The notes under the pieces were generated by a model. It saw nothing but the letters and a program-made list of their open reading frames with translations. It was not told the DNA's origin and searched no databases. The translations under genes and the position numbers were made by a program. Positions 16,681 through 23,713 of a DNA stretch of 64,000 bases are shown one piece after another (the first letter of the stretch is position 1; each line of letters opens with the position of its first letter). Source of the DNA: Anaerohabitans sp964387285 (GTDB lineage: Bacteria; Zhuqueibacterota; Zhuqueibacteria; Residuimicrobiales; Residuimicrobiaceae); NCBI GenBank assembly GCA_964387285.1, contig CAYLWO010000021.1, forward strand, positions 1-64,000, given 5' to 3'.

Positions 16681-17985
16681 TCAAAACAGCGCGGCTAACG
16701 GCAGATTCTGAAAACGAAAAACAAGATTTTTAAATTTCATATGCTGCAACGGATAAGCGCCGCCACTTTGATACTCTGAACAATTCTGCTCAAAACAGCA
16801 GTGAGCCAGCAGCTTGACGTATCGATTTTGATCAAGGTGCAGCAAAGCAGCGACGATTTTCAACGGCTGGATAAAATCAACGCCCCACCCTTTCGTGTTT
16901 ACCCTGACCATACCCGACAGGTCTTCCATATTGCCGCGACGGATAAAATAAAAATCCAAAAGATTGATCTCATACCCACGCCTGGCCATGATGTTCTCGT
17001 TGCTCTTACCGGCCACGACATTTTCCCAAAATTTGATTTGATGCAAACCGGCTGCATAAGCAAAGCCGCCATCCGGCTTGTATTGAACCAATAGATCTTC
17101 TACCTCGCGCGCCCATTTGAATGACATCAGGGTCGTATGTTGGTATCGACTCTTATAAGTCAATCCTGCCTGCAGATGGACGCCCAAAGACAGGTTGCGC
17201 GGCAAGGCATCGCCGGCAGTTGCATCGTAATAAGAAATTTTGTCGCCGATATTTGTTTTGCTGTAACAATAACCGAGACTCAGGATCGGTTCGACGCCGT
17301 GGATCGAGCTGTTGCGAATCAGTTTGCTTTTTTTCAATGCCTCGAACACAGGTAATTCCAATAAAAAACCTATGTCGTGCGCTTTAACGCTGGCCTGACC
17401 CTGACCGGATTCAGAGCCGGCCACTAGGCCGGCCAGATGCGATTCAACGGTCTTGTAGGTGTAGCCGAAACTTGCACGAAGGTAATACTCTACGGCAACG
17501 CTAAAAGTGGTTCCTTTGTACTCTTCCCAACTATTGGCCATCGCTATGGGTTCCGGACTGCTTTCGGTTGTTATGTATTGCGTTCCTAAATTGAGTTGGC
17601 TGTTATGGAACGCCAATCCCAGAGAAAGCGGAATCCGGGCAAACGTCGGCACGGTAAGACCAAAGCATGTGCTCTTGGCGTCAAAATTCAAATCTTCACC
17701 ATACGCCGGCAACCATGCGACTTTGCTTGGATAGGAAGCTACGCCAAAGAAATTCCTTTGGCTGAAAAATCCCAGGCTCGCGGGATTAAACATGACGGCC
17801 ATGGGCGATGTGAAAGCCGTATTCGCATAGGTCCCTCCCATGGCATTGGCTTCAGGCGAGGGCGAGATCAATAAAAACGAGGCTGCCGCGCTGTCTCCGG
17901 CCAAAACCGGTGACGCGGCCAAAACCGTCATGCAATAAACAAAAACAGATAGGCCTCGTCGGTAAGGGCAATTGCTTTTGCACAT
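16681..17985 (-). CDS. PorV/PorQ-like outer-membrane protein
   Basis: A 434-residue protein. A signal peptide ends near VLAGDSAAA. The family signature follows: FLLISPSPEANAMGGTYANT, then SPMAVMFNPASLGFFSQ, as in PorV/PorQ (UPF0164) proteins of FCB bacteria. The rest has the alternating pattern of a FadL-like 14-strand barrel. PorV and PorQ proteins act in type IX secretion in Bacteroidota, but close relatives occur in genomes without it, and no other T9SS gene is in this window. ATG at 17985 is chosen for AAAGGAG eight bases upstream; a GTG three codons earlier overlaps that site. It stands alone between divergent and convergent neighbours. Confidence 0.82.
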   Translation of the reverse strand: MCKSNCPYRRGLSVFVYCMTVLAASPVLAGDSAAASFLLISPSPEANAMGGTYANTAFTSPMAVMFNPASLGFFSQRNFFGVASYPSKVAWLPAYGEDLNFDAKSTCFGLTVPTFARIPLSLGLAFHNSQLNLGTQYITTESSPEPIAMANSWEEYKGTTFSVAVEYYLRASFGYTYKTVESHLAGLVAGSESGQGQASVKAHDIGFLLELPVFEALKKSKLIRNSSIHGVEPILSLGYCYSKTNIGDKISYYDATAGDALPRNLSLGVHLQAGLTYKSRYQHTTLMSFKWAREVEDLLVQYKPDGGFAYAAGLHQIKFWENVVAGKSNENIMARRGYEINLLDFYFIRRGNMEDLSGMVRVNTKGWGVDFIQPLKIVAALLHLDQNRYVKLLAHCCFEQNCSEYQSGGAYPLQHMKFKNLVFRFQNLPLAALF

Positions 17986-18084
17986 TTTTATCACTCCTTT
18001 ACGATTTGTTTCCGTAACGATGAGACTCTACACAGTCGATGCTTATTTTAGCAAAAAAAATCCCATCCCGCCGGAAGCAAGCGA

Positions 18085-19053
18085 TCATAAGACGGTTTGT
18101 AAAGAGTTTGATGAGCTCAGTATCATTTGCATGGTAGCGGCATCGACATTGCCGCCGCTTAAAATGACGCCGACCCGACTTGTGGACGCAACCACACGAC
18201 TCAACAGTGCCGCCAGACCCAGCGCGCCCGATGGTTCCACAACCAGTTTCATGCGATAAAACAAAAATTGTACTGCCTCGATAATGGCTTTTTCCGTAAC
18301 TGTTCTCATATCGTCTACATACTCCAGCACCAGGGGAAAGGTGATTTTACCCAGCGAAGCAGTGCGGGTGCCGTCGGCAATGGTGGGTGGATTCTTGATA
18401 GTATGCAAAATTTTTGTGTGAAACGACCTGGCCGCATCATCAGCGACTTGCGGCTCAATGCCGATAACTCTGCATCCAGGTGATGCGCCTTTGGCCGCAA
18501 TGGCGGAGCCGCTCAGCAAACCGCCGCCGCCGCAGGGAACCAACAGCATATCGAGAGAGCCAACCTCCTCCAGCAATTCGAGCGCAGCCGTTCCTTGACC
18601 GGCAACAACCTGTTCATGATCAAAAGGAGGAATCAACGTATAGCCGTTCTTTTCGATCAAGCCCTGTGCCAACTCTTCGCGGGTTGTTGCTTCCGGATCG
18701 TAATCGATTATGGTCGCGCCGTACTCTGCCGTGGCAGCGCGCTTGGTAGCCGGTGCGTTTTGCGGCATGACGATGATGGTGCGGATATTCAGCATACGTC
18801 CCACCAGGGCGACTGCCTGCGCATGATTTCCGGAAGAATAGGTGATCACGCCGCGCGCCTTTTCCGGCGCCGACAGTTGCGAAATACTGTTAAAGGCGCC
18901 GCGAAACTTGAAAGCGCCGATCCGCTGGAAATTTTCACATTTGAAATATACGGACGCGCCCAGCATTTGATTCAAGGTTCGCGAGGTCATGACAGGCGTT
19001 TTGTTGGCATAACCTTGCAATCGTTCTTTCGCTGCCAGAATTTTGTCAAACAT
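18085..19053 (-). CDS. Threonine dehydratase / serine racemase-like PLP enzyme
   Basis: A 322-residue fold-type II PLP enzyme. The Schiff-base Lys is K49 in RIGAFKFRGAFN. The Asn loop SSGNHAQA and the phosphate-binding GGGG in VPCGGGGLLSG are present. It has no C-terminal ACT regulatory domain. That fits catabolic threonine dehydratase, serine racemase or threo-3-hydroxyaspartate ammonia-lyase rather than biosynthetic IlvA. Length and the C-terminal VGVILSGGNVD match this group; the sequence does not decide which substrate is used. The start (MFDKILAAKERLQG) has GGAG upstream; the frame continues 22 codons further without support. A GNAT-like remnant ends 49 bases upstream. Confidence 0.87.
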   Translation of the reverse strand: MFDKILAAKERLQGYANKTPVMTSRTLNQMLGASVYFKCENFQRIGAFKFRGAFNSISQLSAPEKARGVITYSSGNHAQAVALVGRMLNIRTIIVMPQNAPATKRAATAEYGATIIDYDPEATTREELAQGLIEKNGYTLIPPFDHEQVVAGQGTAALELLEEVGSLDMLLVPCGGGGLLSGSAIAAKGASPGCRVIGIEPQVADDAARSFHTKILHTIKNPPTIADGTRTASLGKITFPLVLEYVDDMRTVTEKAIIEAVQFLFYRMKLVVEPSGALGLAALLSRVVASTSRVGVILSGGNVDAATMQMILSSSNSLQTVL

Positions 19054-19102
19054 TTTTTCTCCGCAACAAACGGTTTTACTTATAAACCGACGGTCCACTG
19101 GT

Positions 19103-19361
19103 TTATACCAGGAAATCAAAGCGCATGATCAGCCGATCTCCGGCCCTTTGGACCGGAATTCCGGCAATCCTGGCCTGTGCCTCAAACTTTTCAACAAACT
19201 CGCCCCTATCCTGCAAGTGCGGATGCGGGTGTCTTTCCGCCAAACGGAATCCCAGCTTTTCCCAAAACCCATGGCCGGCATCGCCGGTGATTTCATAGCT
19301 CAGCGGACATTGGTTCTATGATAAAGTCATCGCACAGGTTTCGCTCCAAATACTTGTCCAA
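19103..19361 (-). pseudogene. Fragment of a GNAT-like acetyltransferase
   Basis: Read on the minus strand, one frame gives LDKYLERNLCDDFIIEPMSA and stops. The next frame continues SYEITGDAGHGFWEKLGFRL, then AERHPHPHLQDRGEFVEKFE, ending RLIMRFDFLV. Together they look like the C-terminal part of a GNAT-type protein (the GFWEKLGF segment is the usual GNAT alpha4/beta7 pattern). A one-base shift near 19305 and a missing N-terminus mark it as a remnant. The family call rests on this one motif. Confidence 0.5.
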
Positions 19362-19619
19362 TATAACTTTTTACCGGTTGGAGATCAAGTTAAATCCGCA
19401 CGCTCACTTTGGCAATAGAAATTTCACCAGAACAATCATCAAATAAAAAACATCCTTTCAGTGACCGGTTTTTTTTCTTGGTATATTGGTACTATTTCTT
19501 TACATTTCTGCATAATGGTGCGCTGACATGGCAACCTCAAATATCCGTCCTTGTTGGCCTCCCGGAAGCTGCCGTGCTGTCTCAGATTCGGTTTTCACAG
19601 CAATTGAGGTACTTTTGAC

Positions 19620-20204
19620 ATGTTCAAACCCAAAGCGCCGGAATCGTTTTATAGTGAAGCCAATGTCCTGACGTTGCTCAGAATTGCCGGTTCACTCTAT
19701 TTTTTCATACTGGCTGTTTTACACGCCAACCCAACCTACAATTTTATCGGCCTGGCCATACATCTCATCGGCGATTACCTCGACGGCCTTTGTGCGCGCG
19801 TGTGCAAACAGGAAACCATTGTCGGCGCTGAAATCGATCTTATTGCCGATCGTCTGGAGGCCGTGTTTTTTTATGTGAATTTCATCTATTTTCGACCCGG
19901 ATTGTTCATTCCCGTTGCCATTTACCTCATCGATTACGCTTTTATCGATTTCTATCTCAGCTATCAATTCCAGAAATACGGCATCATTTCACCCAATTAT
20001 TTCTATAAAGTAGACAAGACTGTGTACCGGCTGAACTACAGTCCGATCGGCAAATTCTGCAACTCGACGGTCGTGGTTCTTTTATTGATTTTTTTGCCGC
20101 AATGGCCCATATTGCCGGGCGCACTGGCGACGATTCTGGTCGGCGTTAAATCCTATTCCATTTATCTGCTAAGAGTCAAAATGCACCCTACGACGAGTCT
20201 GTGA
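19620..20204 (+). CDS. CDP-alcohol phosphatidyltransferase
   Basis: A 194-residue membrane enzyme with about five or six hydrophobic segments. It contains the exact family motif D-x2-DG-x2-AR-x8-G-x3-D-x3-D: D52, D55-G56, A59-R60, G69, D73 and D77. Enzymes of this family join a CDP-linked lipid to an alcohol, as in phosphatidylglycerophosphate, phosphatidylinositol-phosphate or phosphatidylserine synthesis. The acceptor cannot be read from the sequence. The start has GAGGT upstream. The next gene (radical SAM) begins 20 bases on, and a VTT membrane protein follows, so the trio appears to form a lipid-related operon. Confidence 0.88.
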   Translation: MFKPKAPESFYSEANVLTLLRIAGSLYFFILAVLHANPTYNFIGLAIHLIGDYLDGLCARVCKQETIVGAEIDLIADRLEAVFFYVNFIYFRPGLFIPVAIYLIDYAFIDFYLSYQFQKYGIISPNYFYKVDKTVYRLNYSPIGKFCNSTVVVLLLIFLPQWPILPGALATILVGVKSYSIYLLRVKMHPTTSL

Positions 20205-20224
20205 GAAAGCGAGAGGTCAATTTT

Positions 20225-21196
20225 ATGAGTACAAACATGCGCACTCTGATGTTGGCGAAACGGGGGATTGTCAATTACGCGACGAAAAAACCCTTTTGCG
20301 TTTCTTTTGAGGTTACCCGCAGCTGCAATGCCCGGTGCAAACATTGCCATCTGGGCGGTCCAGCCAAGGAAGAAAAGGCGCCGCCGGAGCGGTTTGGCGA
20401 ACTGTGTCGCACGCTAAAACCCGTGGTTGCGCAGGTTTCCGGCGGGGAACCGTTGCTGCGCAAAGATCTGGAAGAGATCATCGCTGCGTTGCGCACGCCC
20501 AACAGGCCGCCCTATATCGTGTTGACGACAAACGGAGCTCTGTTATCCAAGGAGAAATATCACCAATTGCTGCAAGCCGGCGTCGATGAATTTTCGCTTT
20601 CATTCGATTATCCGGACGAGCGTCATGACGAGTTTCGCAAAATTCCCGGATTATTCCGGCGCATCGAAAACCTGTTGACCGAAATTCGCTCCGAGCCCAA
20701 CAAATGCATTACGCTCGCGTGCGTGATTCAGCGGGACAACTTTCGCGATCTGGTTAAAATGGCGGAAAAGGCGCGCGACTGGGGCGTCAGAATCAATTTC
20801 AGCACCTACACCTGGTTGCGCACGAACAATAAAAGTTATCTGTTCACCAAAGAAGAATTGCCTGAATTTAAAAATATTTTGCAGCAACTGCGCGAGTTTA
20901 AACGCACCTACAATACGGTGCGCACCTCGGATTATGTCTTTAACAATATGCTCGAATTCTTTGAACATGAGCAAATACCGCGCTGCCGTGCCGGTGAACG
21001 GTTCATCGTTGTCAATCCGGACGGTTCGCTGTCGCCATGCGGATTGATCATTAAAAATTATCCCAATGTGCAAGAGATGAAAAAAGATTTTATCCGTCAC
21101 AACGATTGCCAATCCTGCTACACCAGTATCCGCGCCAATTCTGAAAAATCAGCGTGGTATCTGGTCAAGGATAATATTCAATCCGCCTTGAATTGA
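20225..21196 (+). CDS. Radical SAM protein with C-terminal Cys cluster
   Basis: A 323-residue enzyme. The [4Fe-4S]-SAM motif CxxxCxxC is C34, C38 and C41 (TRSCNARCKHCHLGG), followed by the GGE motif in AQVSGGEPLLRKDL. A C-terminal SPASM-like region contributes further Cys (RCRAGERF, LSPCGLI, NDCQSCYTS) that probably bind an auxiliary cluster. Such proteins modify peptides, cofactors or lipids by radical chemistry. It sits between a CDP-alcohol phosphatidyltransferase and a VTT membrane protein, which suggests a lipid or head-group substrate, but that is inference from context. ATG at 20225 follows GAGAGG. Confidence 0.88.
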   Translation: MSTNMRTLMLAKRGIVNYATKKPFCVSFEVTRSCNARCKHCHLGGPAKEEKAPPERFGELCRTLKPVVAQVSGGEPLLRKDLEEIIAALRTPNRPPYIVLTTNGALLSKEKYHQLLQAGVDEFSLSFDYPDERHDEFRKIPGLFRRIENLLTEIRSEPNKCITLACVIQRDNFRDLVKMAEKARDWGVRINFSTYTWLRTNNKSYLFTKEELPEFKNILQQLREFKRTYNTVRTSDYVFNNMLEFFEHEQIPRCRAGERFIVVNPDGSLSPCGLIIKNYPNVQEMKKDFIRHNDCQSCYTSIRANSEKSAWYLVKDNIQSALN

Positions 21197-21210
21197 CCAG
21201 AGCAGCCAAT

Positions 21211-21885
21211 ATGGCGAATGAGGCAGCGAGCGGCGCCCCTGACGTGGAAGCAGCGCCGGAGACATCACCCAAATCACGACAAACCTGGCGGACCGTGGTT
21301 TTTATTTTTGAGATGCTGCTTTTTGTCGCTTTGCTGGTTTGGTGGTTCACTTCCGATTCCGCACATAAAAGCAAAAACTTGTGGGTGTTTTTCTTTTACA
21401 GTTTTCCGTCTGAATTCCTCATCGCCATTGTGCCGCATGAGCCGGTCATAATTTATTTTGCCAAATTCTACTCTCCGCTGGTCATCAGCCTGGTGGCCAT
21501 CGCCGGCACCGTACCCACGGAAATCATCAACTATTCCGCTTTTAATTATATTGCCGATTTGAATGTCGCGCAAAAAGTGCAGAACAACAAAATGGTCGCC
21601 AGGCTGGTGACCCTGTTCAAAAAGGCGCCTTTCACCGCGCTCTGGCTGGGCGGCCTGGCGCCCATTCCGTTTTATCCGTTTCGCTTTCTTGTTGTGGTAG
21701 CGCGTTACCCGCTGTGGAAATATATCGCGGCGGTTTTATTATCGCGCACCCCCCGCTTTTACCTCCTGGCGCTGGTCGGCCATGCTCTAGAGATCCCGAA
21801 TTCCGTACTGTTGTTTATCACGGTGATTATGATGTTGATGGGCGTTATACCATTGTGCAAAAGATACAAAGAAAAGAAGCCCTGA
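21211..21885 (+). CDS. VTT-domain (DedA/SNARE-associated) membrane protein
   Basis: A 224-residue integral membrane protein. A polar N-terminus is followed by segments at about 30-46, 60-76, 85-105, 140-160 and 195-217. The part FTALWLGGLAPIPFYPFRFL, then VVARYPLWKYI, matches the re-entrant region of VTT/DedA proteins, which act as phospholipid flippases or scramblases. ATG at 21211 is 14 bases past the radical SAM stop. A TTG at 21193 overlaps that stop and is an alternative start, giving 230 residues. As third gene of the trio it could move the lipid made by the other two. Confidence 0.78.
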   Translation: MANEAASGAPDVEAAPETSPKSRQTWRTVVFIFEMLLFVALLVWWFTSDSAHKSKNLWVFFFYSFPSEFLIAIVPHEPVIIYFAKFYSPLVISLVAIAGTVPTEIINYSAFNYIADLNVAQKVQNNKMVARLVTLFKKAPFTALWLGGLAPIPFYPFRFLVVVARYPLWKYIAAVLLSRTPRFYLLALVGHALEIPNSVLLFITVIMMLMGVIPLCKRYKEKKP

Positions 21886-22451
21886 TTGTTTGCATCACTC
21901 TTTTGGCCGCCAGGGGTAATAGGCTAGTATAACGACCATTCAATGTTGCGGTTTTTAATGACATTTTAATTGTTAAGGGGGGATGGCTTCATTTCAGTGC
22001 CGGTCAACTTTTTTTTCAGCGACTGTGCCGTTCGCAATGATGAGATCTGGGTGATTTGAGGGTAATCATGATATTTATACCATATTATACCCTACCCGGA
22101 CAAGCCGGATCCAAATGTCGGACATCTTTGATTAACGACATTTTGTGATCATTTTGCGCGAAAAACTACTCGTAATACATTAAAATGACAATCAGGTGAT
22201 CATTCAACGCGCTGTTTTGACCGCTATATTCATCGCACGAGCTTGCGCGCGTCTTTTCCTTCTCGTCATGCGATGTGCGATCTTTTTGGCCGAACTCGTG
22301 ATCGCAGGTATGATTTTCTTTTTTTCTTGCCGGCTTGCCCAAAAAGAGACCATGTAACATTCAGCTAACAGAACGGGGGAAATCATAGCTCCTCTTTTCC
22401 AACTAGTATGCGCTAGCCAACTTTTGCACTTGAAGCATACTATTTTTACTT

Positions 22452-22502
22452 TGCATCCCATTCCACCTTTAGGCGGAGAAACTTCCGCAAAGCCGTTACT
22501 TC
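22452..22502 (-). repeat. Degenerate copy of dispersed 54-nt palindrome
   Basis: Its reverse complement contains TTTCTCCGCCTAAAGGTGGA and AGTAACGGCTTTGCGGAA. It therefore matches, with several mismatches, the better copies at 34389-34444 and 44884-44937. Confidence 0.55.
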
Positions 22503-22603
22503 TTACCAAGTTACTTTTCGATCAGCCCAGAACTTTTGCACACCTGAAAGCGCGCGAGAGTTTCTGCTCAGCTAAAAAACTGACTTTGACATTCGAAAAT
22601 TGT

Positions 22604-22692
22604 CCTATCGCGCCCCGTTGGGGCTAGAGCGATTTTTTATTTGCCTCCTGGGCCTGCGGCCCAGGCTATAATGGGTCGCGCCTTTGGCGCTC
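22604..22692 (+). repeat. 88-nt hairpin repeat, copy 1
   Basis: Begins CCTATCGCGC and ends TCGCGCCTTTGGCGCTC. The centre forms a stable stem, CTGGGCC/GGCCCAG, followed by AGGCTATAATG. It matches copy 2 (22883-22970) in inverted orientation. Confidence 0.7.
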
Positions 22693-22882
22693 GACCTCTA
22701 CGCATCATGGTGCAATTTGTTGTCCGATAAATTTTGAATCGTACAGTATCCCATTATGTAACAAATCAAATCAAAATGCCAAGTTTTCACTACATTTTTA
22801 CCTTTTTGATAAAGATCTATTCAATAAAATTTTTTCCTCTGCTTAAAATATTTCAGATCATTTTTAGTATGCACAGCTGTTT

Positions 22883-22970
22883 GAGCGCCAACGGCGCGAC
22901 ATAACTTAGCCTGGGCCGCCAGGCCCAGGTTTATAGCGCATAAACCCAAGCGCTGAAAGCGCGCGATAGG
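22883..22970 (-). repeat. 88-nt hairpin repeat, copy 2 (inverted)
   Basis: On the minus strand it begins CCTATCGCGC and ends TCGCGCCGTTGGCGCTC, with the central stem CCTGGGCC/GGCCCAGG. The stem is conserved with a different loop from copy 1. Together the copies form inverted ends around 190 bases of AT-rich DNA. Confidence 0.7.
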
Positions 22971-22997
22971 TCCATCTCCACCGAAATACGGGCTTTA

Positions 22998-23645
22998 TTA
23001 ATATTCATAAGGTTCAGCGTTTATTCGATTATATTTCGTATTCAATGTAATTGAACGATCTCCAGCAGGTCCACTTAATAATGAAGATTTCACTCTGTAA
23101 CTATTCGGGGCGACTTTTGTAATTTGATCTTGAATAACTAATGACTTTAATGATCGTTTTAATGTATCCAACTTTATATTCGTTGACACAAATAGACTTG
23201 CTATTTCAACAGGTTCTTCAGAATAGACACGTGCCCATGAAGATAAAACAGAACGCAACTCATCTTCAGCAATGTCGTCAGAACTGATTGAATCCCGTAA
23301 GTCCTTAACATCAGTTGGCAAGAGTGTTAGACTTTTTGAACCCTTTTTTAAAAGCTCAATTGGAATTGATCGCACATGACGATATAGAAATCTTATAAGA
23401 ATCCAAATCAATGGCTCTTCTATCGAGTTCGGGTAATCATTATATATTTCTTTCCATATTTCTAAACGAGTACTCCACAAATCTGAAGCATCAATTGGAT
23501 TAGTTACTTTGACTTCATAACCCTCTAAACCCCTTTCAAAATATCGATCACCATGCTGCAGATGAGATATGGTAAGTTTATAAACTCTATCTTCTAAAAT
23601 TAAAAACTGTGGCTCATTTGTCAACATTGTCGTAATTTCATTCAT
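22998..23645 (-). CDS. AT-rich orphan protein of unknown function
   Basis: A 215-residue protein with no recognised domain. The start ATG has AAGGAA upstream and the frame is clean. It begins MNEITTMLTNEPQFLILEDR and is rich in charged residues without membrane segments or signal peptide, so it should be cytoplasmic. The C-terminal 60 residues (EIASLFVSTNIKLDTLKRSL, then ITKVAPNSYRVKS) could form a winged-helix-like unit; this is a weak impression. Its codons are clearly more AT-rich than all neighbours. It lies between an inverted-repeat element and a large secreted-protein gene, so recent acquisition is likely. Confidence 0.62.
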   Translation of the reverse strand: MNEITTMLTNEPQFLILEDRVYKLTISHLQHGDRYFERGLEGYEVKVTNPIDASDLWSTRLEIWKEIYNDYPNSIEEPLIWILIRFLYRHVRSIPIELLKKGSKSLTLLPTDVKDLRDSISSDDIAEDELRSVLSSWARVYSEEPVEIASLFVSTNIKLDTLKRSLKSLVIQDQITKVAPNSYRVKSSLLSGPAGDRSITLNTKYNRINAEPYEY

Positions 23646-23713
23646 ATTAAAATTCCTTTTCTGTAGAAATCATATGTATAATAAAAATATTGCTCAAAAA
23701 AATAATCCGTCCT

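Larger units (their letters stand above)
21886..22997. other. Gene-poor junction of 1.1 kb with repeats
   Basis: No reading frame here has a ribosome site and a recognisable protein. It contains a degenerate copy of the dispersed 54-nt palindrome (22452-22502) and two inverted copies of an 88-nt hairpin element (22604-22692 and 22883-22970) around an AT-rich core. Gene orientation switches from plus to minus across it. It looks like a site of past rearrangement or insertion. Confidence 0.55.

Noticed and set aside
16681..17985. Type IX secretion locus suggested by the PorV-like protein
   Set aside because: No PorU, PorT, Sov or GldK-N homologue is in the window, and the three secreted proteins do not show a clear T9SS C-terminal domain.
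19409..19618. 69-residue plus-strand frame just before the phosphatidyltransferase
   Set aside because: Composition is irregular and there is no ribosome site; it overlaps the likely promoter of the next gene.
22196..22357. GTG-started frame of 53 mostly hydrophobic residues on the plus strand
   Set aside because: It has no ribosome site or recognised family, and lies in a repeat-rich junction where chance frames are expected.
22204..22509. 101-residue minus-strand frame in the gene-poor junction
   Set aside because: It reads through a degenerate repeat copy, has no ribosome site and shows no protein-like pattern.
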